Shown: positions 8,634 through 17,090, counted from the first letter of the stretch. The stretch: 64,000 bases of DNA from DATJFQ01 sp035492775 (GCA_035492775.1 DATJIW010000058.1:5847-69846); one strand, 5' to 3'. The notes: a model not told the origin generated them from the sequence alone. Made by a program: numbers and translations.

Positions 8634-10438
8634 TGCGGCGAAAGGCCTATGAGCTGCATCAGGCGAAGCGCGTTGCGCGAGGTCGCCAGGCCGTCACGAA
8701 GGATGTAGTCGAACGTCATCTTTCCGTCTGCGTGGACCCGCTCGGAGAAATGCACGAGCTGCGCCTGCGAGACAAACGGCTCCACCGTGGCAATCGTCAG
8801 GTCGTGGGTCGTTACAGCGCCGATGGCGCCGGACTCGAGCAGATGCCGCGCGACCGCGCGGACCGCAGTGGCGCGCTCTGCGCTGTTGGTCCCCTGCAAG
8901 ACCTCATCCAGCAGATACACGACGCGGCGCCGGCCGTCCCGGTCGCGATCGGCCGCGTCGACGATCGCTTTCAGCCGAGCGAGCGCGGCCATGAAATACG
9001 AAACACCGTGCTCCAGCGAATCCTCGATTTTCAAGCTCGTCTGCAGGTCGCACGGCGGAAGCCTCATGCCCTTCGCGCATGCGGGTGCGCCGGCCTGTGC
9101 CAGGACGACGTTCACCCCGAGGGCGCGCAGCAGGGTGCTCTTGCCGGACATGTTGGAGCCGGTGACAAGGAGCAGGGTTCCCGGCGGCCCCACGGTCACG
9201 TCATTGCCAACGCGCCGCTCCGCGGGAATCAGCGGGTGACCCAGCTCGCGCGCCTCGATCGACGTCAGGTCGTAGTCAACCTCCGGCAGCGTCCACCCGG
9301 GTTCGTCGTGCCTGATCGTCGCAAGGGTCGCCAGCGCATCGATCTCTCCAAGCGCGTCGAACCACCCGCGAACATGTCGGCCGCACTGCGTTCGCCAGCG
9401 TTCGATGGCGAAGAGAATGTGGAAGTCCCACAGCGTGAGCGCCTCGATTGGAAAGTGGAGGAGTGCGGCGGACCGACGGAGTTCCGACCATTGCGCGAGA
9501 CGCGCAAGGCGGAAAATCATGCGTGAAGCGTATTCGTTTCGACGCATCCGCTCCGCCATCTCGTTCAGGACAGGCGCCGTCCACTGCTCCTGTTCAACCA
9601 GCGCAAACATTGCCGCGTGCTGCCGCAGCGTGCGCTCGCCCATCGACACCGTGTCGAACGTCCGGTAGACCGGCGCAGCAAAGGCGAACGAGATCACCAC
9701 GCCGGCAAGCAGGGGCGAAAGCCACCAGCTGCCCGTGGTCCACCCGAAGATCTGCGCCGCCAGAAGACCGAGCGTCGCGAACGTCAGGATCGGGACCGCC
9801 GTTCGGATCGAAGACGGCACGGCGGAGTTCCTGGTTTCCGCCCAGGCGAAGAACCGATCCAGCTCGCCGGCCGGAGACGCCGTCCGCTGGCCTTCGACCA
9901 GGAGCGATTCGCGCCACAGCGCCTGCGGCGCCAGTTCACGCAGCGCCGCCTGCCGGCGCGTGATTGTCATTTTTCCAGCGGGCACCAGCAGCCAGTCCCG
10001 CACTCGCGTCGTTCCGGCGATCGTCGCCGACCGGCCGATCCACTGCCGCAGCGACGACTGACCGATGACGTCCAGGTCCGCAGCAAACACGGGCTGCTCG
10101 TCTCCCACGTCCGTATCGTCGACCAGCGGAAGCACCTTCCAGTCGCGATCGATGCGCGCGAGGCCAATCGTGCTGAGCGACTGTGCCGCGACGGCACGGG
10201 CCACACGCTCCAGGCTGCGGTCGTGCGCGACGACGAGCGCGGCAAACGCGAGCAGAGACGAGATCCCGGCGTACGCGAGGGTCACGGGTCCGCGCTGCAC
10301 CCCGTACCAGAGCAGCGCGACGCCGCCGAGAAACGTGACGATCCGGAACCGCGACAGCCAGACGGCGACGCGTTCCTTCGCCTCTCGCACCGAGGTCCAA
10401 TGCGTCAGCCGCGAGATGTACCACTCACGCGGCGTCAT
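8630..10438 (-). CDS. Membrane-anchored MutS-family ATPase
   Basis: A 602-residue protein with a MutS C-terminal ATPase domain but without the mismatch-binding N-terminal domains. Start chosen at 10438 (MTPREWY), giving an ATGA overlap with the upstream methyltransferase. Two hydrophobic hairpins are visible, at about residues 30-70 and 205-250, followed by a helical MutS core-like region. The ATPase shows Walker A VTGSNMSGKST near residue 425, Walker B VYLLDEVLQGTNSAER near residue 507 and a TTHDL switch. Proteins of this layout are known as MutS-related proteins of unknown function in Acidobacteriota and Bacteroidota; a mismatch-repair role is unlikely. The stop overlaps the start of the GT-C-like gene. 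Confidence 0.85.
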   Translation of the reverse strand: MTPREWYISRLTHWTSVREAKERVAVWLSRFRIVTFLGGVALLWYGVQRGPVTLAYAGISSLLAFAALVVAHDRSLERVARAVAAQSLSTIGLARIDRDWKVLPLVDDTDVGDEQPVFAADLDVIGQSSLRQWIGRSATIAGTTRVRDWLLVPAGKMTITRRQAALRELAPQALWRESLLVEGQRTASPAGELDRFFAWAETRNSAVPSSIRTAVPILTFATLGLLAAQIFGWTTGSWWLSPLLAGVVISFAFAAPVYRTFDTVSMGERTLRQHAAMFALVEQEQWTAPVLNEMAERMRRNEYASRMIFRLARLAQWSELRRSAALLHFPIEALTLWDFHILFAIERWRTQCGRHVRGWFDALGEIDALATLATIRHDEPGWTLPEVDYDLTSIEARELGHPLIPAERRVGNDVTVGPPGTLLLVTGSNMSGKSTLLRALGVNVVLAQAGAPACAKGMRLPPCDLQTSLKIEDSLEHGVSYFMAALARLKAIVDAADRDRDGRRRVVYLLDEVLQGTNSAERATAVRAVARHLLESGAIGAVTTHDLTIATVEPFVSQAQLVHFSERVHADGKMTFDYILRDGLATSRNALRLMQLIGLSPQ

Positions 10439-11211
10439 GCAGGCGGCCGTCGGGCCGAGATGTTCAGCCGCCAGTAATCGATCGTGAACGCCGGTGAATC
10501 CGCTGCAGCCGCCACGGTGAGTTCGTCGACGAATACCTGGCGGTCGGCGCGGGACAGCTTGTTGAGGTGCTCGCGAACGCAGACAGTGGTGATGAACTCG
10601 GCGAAGGCCCGCGCGTCTGGCAAGGTGGTCGGCGCTTCTTCGAGCGAGACGTCGATATCTTCGAAGCCGGCCGCGGCAAGCCGCCGCCGCGTGGAGTCGA
10701 CGTCTGCGAAATACCAGGGGTCGCGCCACCCGTCGAACCACGGCGCATAACGCGTGCGCATCAGGCGCTCCGCACGCGCGTGCAGCAACGCGACGTTCGG
10801 GCCGCCGCCGCATTGCGCCACGAGCCGGCCGCCGGGCCGAAGCGCGAGGATGATCGAGCGGAACAGCGCGCCGTGATCGTGGACCCAGTGAAACGTCGCC
10901 GTGCTGAAGGCGATGTCGAAGGCGCGGCGGAACGGCAGCGCGGCCGCGTCGGCCAGCACCAGCGACGTGGACGGCGACTCGCTGCGCAGCCATGCCGCGG
11001 CCGCTTCGAGCATCGACGCGGACCGGTCGACGCCGACGACCCGGCCGCCGGGCAGGCGCCCGGCGAGCTCCGCCGTCAGCCGGCCCGTGCCGCAGCCGAT
11101 ATCAACGGCGTGCTCCGTCCCTGACGCCGCGATCCGATCCAGCACGCGAAGGCCCCAGGCCTGCTGCGGCTTCGAAACCTCGTGATAGCTGGCGGCGTTC
11201 CAGTCCGACAT
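10435..11211 (-). CDS. Class I SAM-dependent methyltransferase (trans-aconitate-methyltransferase-like)
   Basis: A 258-residue methyltransferase with motif I HAVDIGCGTGRLTAEL (residues about 35-50), the acidic VVGVDRS strand, and LVLADAAALPF as motif II. The motif pattern and the FSTATFHWVHDH segment resemble the Tam-like group (ubiE/tam type). The natural substrate cannot be told. It begins twelve bases after the YHS gene stop and ends in a four-base overlap with the MutS-like gene, so it is the likely second gene of an operon that runs down to 3538. Confidence 0.85.
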   Translation of the reverse strand: MSDWNAASYHEVSKPQQAWGLRVLDRIAASGTEHAVDIGCGTGRLTAELAGRLPGGRVVGVDRSASMLEAAAAWLRSESPSTSLVLADAAALPFRRAFDIAFSTATFHWVHDHGALFRSIILALRPGGRLVAQCGGGPNVALLHARAERLMRTRYAPWFDGWRDPWYFADVDSTRRRLAAAGFEDIDVSLEEAPTTLPDARAFAEFITTVCVREHLNKLSRADRQVFVDELTVAAAADSPAFTIDYWRLNISARRPPA

Positions 11212-11223
11212 CGGGCGAACAGC

Positions 11224-11370
11224 CTACTTGCCCGCGTACTTCGCCGGGTCCGCGTCGAACTTCGCTTTGCACGACGTCGCGCAGAAGTAGTAGGTCTGTC
11301 CCTTGTAGTCGCTCTTGCCTTTCGCGGTCTTCTCGTCGATCGTCATCCCGCAGACGGGATCCTTCACCAT
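11224..11370 (-). CDS. YHS domain protein, 48 aa
   Basis: A complete mini-protein that is almost only a YHS metal-binding domain: MVKDPVCGMTIDEK at the start, then YYFCATSCKAKFDADPAKY. The PVCGM cysteine and the FCxxxCxxxF pair are the hallmark residues. YHS domains occur in copper and other heavy-metal ATPases and as free-standing proteins; a metal-handling role is assumed. A strong Shine-Dalgarno (GGAGGG) sits five to six bases before the ATG. It lies 66 bases after the MocR-like gene and twelve before the methyltransferase gene. Confidence 0.85.
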   Translation of the reverse strand: MVKDPVCGMTIDEKTAKGKSDYKGQTYYFCATSCKAKFDADPAKYAGK

Positions 11371-11436
11371 GAGACCCTCCAGGGATCCCATGATAGCGAA
11401 CGCCGATCGATACGGGACGCGCTGTTTTCGGGTGTC

Positions 11437-12891
11437 TCAGGCGGAGAGCACGATGTCGCGCAGACCCGCGACACACGATCCGAGCTTCCGCACGCTGGCA
11501 TCCATCGCCGACGGCAGGATGCCGCTGAAGCACAGGCGAAGCTCGGAGTCGCCTGCAGGATCCGGATAAAACGCGGAGCCAGGCACGAAGGCGACGCCGG
11601 CAGCAAGCGCCCGATCGTATAGTGCGCTCGCGCTCAGTCCCGTCGTGAGCCGGCACCACAGATAGAGACCGCCGCCCGGACGCGCGAAGCGCATCGCGCC
11701 CGCCGGCACGTATCGCTGAATGGCCCCAATCATCTGCGTACACCGCTGCGCATGCTCCGCGCGAATCGTCTTGAGATGCGCGTCGAAGGCGCCTTCGCGC
11801 ATCAGCCGTGCGATCGCGAACTGCACCAGATTGGGCGTGTGGGGATCCAGCCGCTGCTTGATGATCGCCATCTGATCCACGATCGACGGCGCCGCGGCAA
11901 TCCACCCCAGCCTCAATCCCGGCGCCATGACCTTGGAAAAGCTGTTCAGATAAATGACGATGTTGGCGTCGTCGAGTTCGCGCAGGGATGGCGGAGGCGT
12001 TTCAGTGAAAAACAGGTCGCGGTACGTGGCATCTTCCACGATCGGCACGCGATACCGCTGCGCGAGAGAGATGATTTCCCGCCGCACACGTACGGCGAGT
12101 GTTGTCCCCGTGGGGTTGTGGAAGGTCGGGTTCGTGTAAATGAGCTTTGGCCGGTACCGCACGAGCAGATCTTCGAGTTCGTCGGTGTCGGCACGGGCGA
12201 TGTCCCAGCCAATCAGTTTCGCACCCGCCGCGCGGAAGGATTGAATCGCGCCCAGATAGCCGGGGCGATCGAGGATCACTGCGTCGCCCGGATCGATCAG
12301 GCAGCGTGCCAGCAAATCGAGCCCCTGCTGCGCACCGGAGAGAATGAGCACGCTCTCGGACGGCACGTCATAGCGATCCGCAATCGCGTCGCGCAGCGCC
12401 GGCTGTCCTTCCGTCGGCCCGTGGCGCCACGCCGACGAGGGGTCCGTGCGAAGCACGTGCGCGATCGCGTCCTGGAACGCTTCGTTCGGGAAGCGATCGA
12501 TCGCCGGCTCCCCCGCGGCGAGCGACAGCAGCCGCGCATCGGACGAGTGACGGATGATGTCGCGGAGCGTGGAATCGCTCGTGCGGAGCGCGGCCGCGGC
12601 AATCTTGCCGCGCCACGCGAACGGCGTTCCTTCGGGTTCAGGGGCGGCACAGACGAACGTTCCCCTGCCTACATAGCCGCGCAACAGACCTCGCGCCTCG
12701 AGCTCGCGGTAAGCGCTCACGACCGTGGTGCGGCTGATTTTGAGTTGCCCGGCAAGCGTCCGCTCCGGCGGCAGCCGCGAGCCTGACGGCAGGTCGCCGC
12801 TGGCGATAGCCGTTTCGAGGAGCGATGCGAGATGGCTGTAAAGCGGACGCTCCGTCCTGACGAACCGTTGTTCGATGCTCATCATGCTCAT
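11437..12891 (-). CDS. MocR-type GntR/aminotransferase transcriptional regulator
   Basis: A 484-residue fusion of an N-terminal GntR winged helix-turn-helix (residues about 12-80; RLPPERTLAGQLKISRTTV followed by GYVGRGTFV) and a fold-type I aminotransferase domain (about 120-480). The PLP-binding lysine is in NSFSKVMAPGLRLGWIAA near residue 320; the upstream LSGAQQGLDLLARCL, DPGDAVILDRPGY and NPTFHNPTG motifs complete the cofactor pocket. MocR regulators sense PLP or amino-acid-derived ligands and often control PLP, GABA or taurine metabolism; the target here is unknown. Several in-frame ATGs cluster at the start (MSMMSIEQ). Three in-phase TCCAAT repeats lie upstream. Confidence 0.92.
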   Translation of the reverse strand: MSMMSIEQRFVRTERPLYSHLASLLETAIASGDLPSGSRLPPERTLAGQLKISRTTVVSAYRELEARGLLRGYVGRGTFVCAAPEPEGTPFAWRGKIAAAALRTSDSTLRDIIRHSSDARLLSLAAGEPAIDRFPNEAFQDAIAHVLRTDPSSAWRHGPTEGQPALRDAIADRYDVPSESVLILSGAQQGLDLLARCLIDPGDAVILDRPGYLGAIQSFRAAGAKLIGWDIARADTDELEDLLVRYRPKLIYTNPTFHNPTGTTLAVRVRREIISLAQRYRVPIVEDATYRDLFFTETPPPSLRELDDANIVIYLNSFSKVMAPGLRLGWIAAAPSIVDQMAIIKQRLDPHTPNLVQFAIARLMREGAFDAHLKTIRAEHAQRCTQMIGAIQRYVPAGAMRFARPGGGLYLWCRLTTGLSASALYDRALAAGVAFVPGSAFYPDPAGDSELRLCFSGILPSAMDASVRKLGSCVAGLRDIVLSA

Positions 12892-12929
12892 ATGGCGAGA
12901 TCACATCATTGCGGGAAGGGCGCAATCAG

Positions 12930-12978
12930 TCCAATCCGGCCTTGGGCGCGCAAATCATAAGTCCAATGAGTATCCAAT
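12930..12978 (-). promoter_or_regulatory. Putative operator: three helically phased TCCAAT (ATTGGA) repeats
   Basis: TCCAAT occurs at 12930-12935, 12962-12967 and 12973-12978, two of them preceded by AG. The spacings are 32 and 11 bases, i.e. close to three and one DNA turns, so all copies face the same side of the helix. They lie about 40-90 bases upstream of the MocR-type gene start. MocR proteins usually bind direct repeats near their own promoter, so autoregulation is inferred. Confidence 0.4.
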
Positions 12979-13080
12979 TTTCTGGACGTACGGCTTGGAA
13001 TATCTGCCGCACGGGACTCAACAGGATGAAATCGTTCGAGGGGGCGGTTTATTCCCTCGCGGGAAGCGGGGCTCGGTATT

Positions 13081-14022
13081 TCAGGCGGGCGCCGTGTTTT
13101 CGAGGTCTTCGCGCAGCAGGTCGGTGTTGATCGCGAAGGCCGCTTCGGCGCCTTCCGCGGCAGCAACAATCACCCATTGGACCGCTCGAGAGGCGTCCCC
13201 GGCGACATACAGTCCCGGAAGGTGCGTCGTTTCGTACTTGCCGGTTCGAACGGTGCCCTTCTCGTTGAACTCGCAGCCAAGTGCGAGCGCCAGTTCTGAT
13301 CGCTGCTCCTGGCCCGTGGTGAAGAAGAGCGCGCGGCGCGGGAGTGGAGCGCCCGTCGCGAAAATGATTTCGGTAAGGACCCCATCGGCCGCTTGGAGAC
13401 GGATGATGCGATCTTCCCGAACGGGGATGCCGAGCCGGTCGAGACCCGCCCGCTGCCGATCGTCGAAGCCGGACGGGCCGTCGGTGCAGATCACGATGTC
13501 GCGCGTCCAGCCCGTCACTTCGAGCGCCAGCCCGTAAGCGCGATCGCCGCGGCCATAGATCGCCCAGGATTGATCCCGCAGCTCCCACCCATCGCAGTAA
13601 GGACAGTGGAAAACGCTGCGGCCATAGAGTTCGGCGAATCCTGCAATCGCTGGGACGCGATCCACGACGCCCGTCGCAATCAGGAGCCTGCGCGCGCGAT
13701 GCCGCACCGCACCGACGGTCACCAGGAAGCTGCCGTCGCTCTGACACGACGCGGCAGTCACTTCCGCATCGATCAGGCGGACGGTGTCGTACGGCCGAAG
13801 CTGCGACCGCGCGAACGAGAGGAATTCGGCCGGCGGGATGCCGTCGCGCGTCAGGAATCCGTGCATCGCGTGCGATGCGGCATTGCGAGGACGCCCGGCA
13901 TCGCAGACCAGCACACGCCGGCGGCAGCGGCCGAGGATCAGCGCTGCACTCAGGCCGGCGGGACCCGCGCCGACGATGATGACGTCGTACGGGTCATCGG
14001 GCCGATCCGCGTCGTTCGTCAT
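13081..14022 (-). CDS. FAD-dependent NAD(P)-disulfide oxidoreductase, thioredoxin reductase-like
   Basis: A 313-residue two-domain flavoprotein. The FAD motif IIVGAGPAGLSAAL is near residue 16, the redox pair is in FHCPYCDGWE near residue 140 (CPYC rather than the usual CATC), and the C-terminal FAD motif is GLYVAGDAS. The CPYCDGWE signature marks the TrxB-like subgroup that often occurs outside the classic thioredoxin system and lacks an obvious partner. The NAD(P)-binding glycine motif is degenerate (AIYGRGDRAYGLALEVTG). No thioredoxin gene is nearby. Its start overlaps the M61 peptidase stop (ATGA), so the two are co-expressed. Confidence 0.88.
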   Translation of the reverse strand: MTNDADRPDDPYDVIIVGAGPAGLSAALILGRCRRRVLVCDAGRPRNAASHAMHGFLTRDGIPPAEFLSFARSQLRPYDTVRLIDAEVTAASCQSDGSFLVTVGAVRHRARRLLIATGVVDRVPAIAGFAELYGRSVFHCPYCDGWELRDQSWAIYGRGDRAYGLALEVTGWTRDIVICTDGPSGFDDRQRAGLDRLGIPVREDRIIRLQAADGVLTEIIFATGAPLPRRALFFTTGQEQRSELALALGCEFNEKGTVRTGKYETTHLPGLYVAGDASRAVQWVIVAAAEGAEAAFAINTDLLREDLENTAPA

Positions 14023-15866
14023 TGCCTATTCGCCGTCTGTCGGCTCGAGAGCCACGCGTCGCGCATCCGGACCTGCTCGGGCGTGGCGCCGGGATCGATG
14101 GTGAACTCGATGGCGGGATCCTCGGCGAGCGTGATCGTGGACGTCGCCGGATCCGAACGGCGCGTGAACGCGACCGCGATGCGATCGCCGGGTTTGTGCG
14201 CGCGCAGGATGTCCTGGATCTGCGCCGGCGACGAGACGGCCGTTCCGTCGAGCGACGTAATCGTATCGTCCTGCTCGAGTCCGGCGGCGTAGGCAGGAGT
14301 GCCGGGATCGACGAGCGCATCGATTGTCGTCCCGGCGCCCTGCACCACCACGTCGCCCATCCACGCAGCGCCGGGATTCGCTTTGCGCACCAGCACTCCC
14401 ACCGCGCGCGCGACGCGCGCGTAATCGATTGCCTCGCGTCCGGTGACGTAGCGATTCATGAAGTCGTCGGCAAACGCGCGATCGCCCGATACGTCCGCAA
14501 GCCGATCGCGCACATCGTCGAGGCTGTATGGGTGCCCGACGAGTCCGGGCGCCGGACCGCCGGGTTTGCCATAGCGCGTCCACATGGCGCGCATGAAATC
14601 GTCGAGTGTGATCCGGCCGCCGCTGCGCTCGCGGAGCGTCAGGTCCAGGCCGACCGCGATGGCGGCGCCGTACGTATAGTAGGAGATGAACGTCGCGTTG
14701 AAATTCGTCCGATCGACGGCCCGCGCGGCGTCGACGAACGGGGCCATCCGGCTCATCTCGACTGCCGACCGGAACTGCCGCCCCGAGCCGTTGACGACCG
14801 CGTCGGCGTTGCGGCCGAACCCGGCAATCGCCTGTCCCGGATCCATCAATCCGGCGCGCGTGAGAATGAGCGGACCATAGTACTGCGTAAATCCCTCCGC
14901 CAGCCACAGCGAGTCCGTCATGTTGGCTCGTTCGAAATCGAACGGCTCGAGGCCCTGCGGCCGAATGCGTTCCACGTTCCAGCAATGGAAGAATTCGTGC
15001 GACGCCGTGTTCAGCGCGGACCGGAGCGCGCGGCCGGTCACGACGGTGCTGTTGCGGTGCTCCATCCCATCACCCGCGTTCGTCGGCAAATAGTCCGCCA
15101 GGAAAGTGTATGTCCCCGGTTCGTATTGCGGGAATTCGCCGTAGATGGCCGACGCTTCGTTCACGATCTTGTGGAGTCCGGCTGCGTACTGATCAATCTC
15201 TTCCCGCGACGCCTGCGCGTGTACTGCCGCGCGGACCGTGAACGTCTTTCCGTCGGGGTTCTTCACGTCGAACGATACGAGCGTGTAGTCGCTCAGTTCG
15301 GTCGGGCTGTCGAACAGGTATTGCAGGTTCGGCGCCGTGAAGGTCCACGGGTCGGTCGTGGTGAAGAGCTGCGTGGCCACTTTCCAGCGGAGGCCCTCGG
15401 GTGCCGTGAACGTGATTCGCGAAGGCCGATCGTCCATCCCGCGCGCCCACATGAACGTCGCCGGCATGTTCAGATGCGCGTGCTGACGGTCGATGCCGAG
15501 GTACGTGCCGTCCACGTCGTCACCGTAGATCGTATAGGCCATGCGCACCGTGCCGTCGTGCTCCGGCACGTCCCATTCGTAGGGATTGGGACGCGTGATG
15601 CGCAGCTCCGTCCCGTTCGCGTTGAAGGCGTGAACGTCGTAGACGTTTTTCGCGAACTCGTGCACCGCATAGCGTCCCGGCGACGAGCGGCTCATACGCG
15701 CCTGCAGCGGACCGCGGGGCACATTCGTCCAGGTCACCTCGACCTTCGCGACGTGATGCTCGGGTGCGGGAAAGGACACCTTGTAGACCACTGGAGCGTC
15801 GGCCCGCTGAGCGAGTGGTGCGCCACAAAGCGCGAACAGAATCGCGAACACCATACCGAATCGCAC
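14019..15866 (-). CDS. M61 family metallopeptidase with C-terminal PDZ domain
   Basis: Secreted glycyl-aminopeptidase-type enzyme. The GTG at 15866 is chosen because AGGAGG lies six bases upstream; the longer frame reads through the heptamer repeat block. Residues 1-20 (MVFAILFALCGAPLAQ core) form a signal peptide, followed by the M61 beta-sandwich domain, a catalytic domain with SHEFFHCWNVERIRP (HEXXH zinc motif near residue 290) and the third ligand region SLWLAEGFTQYYG. A PDZ domain occupies about the last 120 residues (PAYAAGLEQDDTITSLDG). Length (615 aa) is usual. Probably degrades peptides in the periplasm or outside the cell. Confidence 0.9.
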   Translation of the reverse strand: MRFGMVFAILFALCGAPLAQRADAPVVYKVSFPAPEHHVAKVEVTWTNVPRGPLQARMSRSSPGRYAVHEFAKNVYDVHAFNANGTELRITRPNPYEWDVPEHDGTVRMAYTIYGDDVDGTYLGIDRQHAHLNMPATFMWARGMDDRPSRITFTAPEGLRWKVATQLFTTTDPWTFTAPNLQYLFDSPTELSDYTLVSFDVKNPDGKTFTVRAAVHAQASREEIDQYAAGLHKIVNEASAIYGEFPQYEPGTYTFLADYLPTNAGDGMEHRNSTVVTGRALRSALNTASHEFFHCWNVERIRPQGLEPFDFERANMTDSLWLAEGFTQYYGPLILTRAGLMDPGQAIAGFGRNADAVVNGSGRQFRSAVEMSRMAPFVDAARAVDRTNFNATFISYYTYGAAIAVGLDLTLRERSGGRITLDDFMRAMWTRYGKPGGPAPGLVGHPYSLDDVRDRLADVSGDRAFADDFMNRYVTGREAIDYARVARAVGVLVRKANPGAAWMGDVVVQGAGTTIDALVDPGTPAYAAGLEQDDTITSLDGTAVSSPAQIQDILRAHKPGDRIAVAFTRRSDPATSTITLAEDPAIEFTIDPGATPEQVRMRDAWLSSRQTANRQ

Positions 15867-15893
15867 GCCGTCCTCCTGATGATGGGCTCTCTC

Positions 15894-15960
15894 AATTCCC
15901 AATTCCCAATTCCCAATTCCCAGTTCCCAAACTTGGGCGTTGGGCGTTGGGCGTTGGGAG
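15894..15960. repeat. Heptamer tandem repeat block A (AATTCCC then TTGGGCG)
   Basis: Four AATTCCC plus one AGTTCCC units (15894-15928) are followed by four TTGGGCG/TTGGGAG units (15933-15960). The two halves are complementary in the CCCAA/TTGGG core, so the block can form a hairpin. It lies between the M61 peptidase 5' end and the agmatinase-family gene 3' end. Confidence 0.9.
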
Positions 15961-15977
15961 TTCATGCTGGCCGGCGA

Positions 15978-16916
15978 TCAGCGGCGCGCCATGACACCCA
16001 GAAGTTCGAACATGATATTCGCGGCGAGCAGCGCGGTGATCTGGCCGGGGCCGTCGAACTGCGGCGCGACCTCCACGACGTCGCAGCCGACGAGCGGAAG
16101 TCCGCCGAGGCCGCGCACCAGTTCCTGGGCCTCGAAACTCGTCAGGCCGCCCACCTCCGGCGTGCCGGTGCCGGGCGCGTACGCGGGATCGACGGAGTCG
16201 ATGTCGAACGTGACGTACAGCGGACGTCCTCGCACGAGAGATCTGATGCGGGCGGCGGTCTTCTCCACGCCATCGGTCTTTACCTGGCGGATGTCGATCG
16301 TGGTGACACCATGCTGACGCTGAAAAGCGAAGTCCGCTTCCTCGCCGTACATAGGGCCGCGAATACCCACTTGCACGTACTCCGACGGGACGATCAGTCC
16401 TTCTTCGATCGCGCGCCGGAACGGCGACCCGTGAAAGTACTTGCCGCCGAAATAGTCGCCCCATGTATCGATGTGCGCGTCGAATTGAACGAGCGCCAGC
16501 GGGCCGTGGGCGCGGGCGACGGCGCGCAGCACCGGCAGCGAGATCGAGTGGTCGCCGCCGACGATGAGGGGCGTGACGCGGGCGGACACGATACGGTCGA
16601 CGGCCGCGTCGATCGCGGCATACGCCGGCTCGATGCCGACGGGTGGCGCGTCGACGTCACCGGCGTCCACGATCGTGAGCCGCTCGAACGGCGAGACCTT
16701 CTGAAAATAGGAGTACGGCCGGATCAGCGACGACTGCGCGCGGATCTCACGCGGCCCCAGCCGCGCGCCGGACCGATAGGACGTACCGCTGTCGAACGGC
16801 ACGCCGAGAATCGCGACGTCGACGCCTTCGAGACCGAGCGAGTGCGGAAGGCGCATGAACGTCGCCGGCTGGGCGAAGCGTGGACTCTTCGAAGAGTCGC
16901 GTTGGTCTGATGGCAT
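15978..16916 (-). CDS. speB: Agmatinase / ureohydrolase family enzyme
   Basis: A 312-residue arginase-fold hydrolase. All manganese-ligand motifs are present: VGGDHSISLPV (near residue 119), QFDAHIDTWGD (near 147) and FDIDSVDPAYAPGTGTPEVGG (near 229). Length and motif spacing fit agmatinase, which turns agmatine into putrescine and urea, but guanidinobutyrase or formiminoglutamase cannot be excluded. The start at 16916 has no clear Shine-Dalgarno; an alternative ATG lies at 16856 just before the conserved core. It is divergently arranged with the act respiratory operon, with heptamer repeats in the shared region. Confidence 0.85.
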   Translation of the reverse strand: MPSDQRDSSKSPRFAQPATFMRLPHSLGLEGVDVAILGVPFDSGTSYRSGARLGPREIRAQSSLIRPYSYFQKVSPFERLTIVDAGDVDAPPVGIEPAYAAIDAAVDRIVSARVTPLIVGGDHSISLPVLRAVARAHGPLALVQFDAHIDTWGDYFGGKYFHGSPFRRAIEEGLIVPSEYVQVGIRGPMYGEEADFAFQRQHGVTTIDIRQVKTDGVEKTAARIRSLVRGRPLYVTFDIDSVDPAYAPGTGTPEVGGLTSFEAQELVRGLGGLPLVGCDVVEVAPQFDGPGQITALLAANIMFELLGVMARR

Positions 16917-16930
16917 ACGGGGTCATCGTA

Positions 16931-16985
16931 AACTCCCAACTCCCAACTCCCAACTCCCAATTCCCAATTCAACTCCCAATTCCCG
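16931..16985. repeat. Heptamer tandem repeat block B (AACTCCC/AATTCCC)
   Basis: Four AACTCCC units, one AATTCCC, a five-base partial unit, then AACTCCC and AATTCCC. Same heptamer family as blocks A and C. It lies between the agmatinase-family gene start and the act operon promoter, starting fourteen bases from the agmatinase-family start codon. Confidence 0.9.
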
Positions 16986-17060
16986 ATTGGCAAACCCCCA
17001 ATCAGAATTCTGAACGAGTTGGCCGTCGATGCAGGTCGGCCAGCCTGCGATCGCGGGGGT

Positions 17061-17090
17061 TTGACAACCTTGTGAAAAGTTTCACATTAT
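17061..17090 (+). promoter_or_regulatory. act-cox operon promoter (TTGACA-N18-CATTAT)
   Basis: A consensus -35 hexamer TTGACA at 17061-17066 and a -10-like CATTAT at 17085-17090 with 18-base spacing. The predicted start of transcription near 17097 leaves a leader of about 115 bases before actA. This is the best sigma-70-type promoter in the window and faces the respiratory operon. Confidence 0.65.
17071..17086. promoter_or_regulatory. Perfect CRP/FNR-type palindrome inside the act promoter
   Basis: TGTGAAAAGTTTCACA has seven-base perfect arms and matches the CRP consensus TGTGA-N6-TCACA in full. It lies between the -35 and -10 elements and overlaps the first bases of the -10. A regulator bound here would be expected to block polymerase, so repression by a CRP/FNR-family protein is inferred. 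The cognate regulator is not in the window. Confidence 0.6.

Noticed and set aside
15894..15960. Heptamer blocks considered as a CRISPR array
   Set aside because: Units are seven bases with no spacers, and no cas gene is near.
15867..15965. Longer N-terminus of the M61 peptidase containing WELGIGNWELGIE
   Set aside because: This is translation of the heptamer repeat; a GTG with a perfect ribosome site and signal peptide lies at 15866.
14022..16910. 962-residue plus-strand open frame across two genes
   Set aside because: It covers the M61 and agmatinase-family genes on the other strand, both with full catalytic motifs; its own product is low-complexity Arg-rich sequence.
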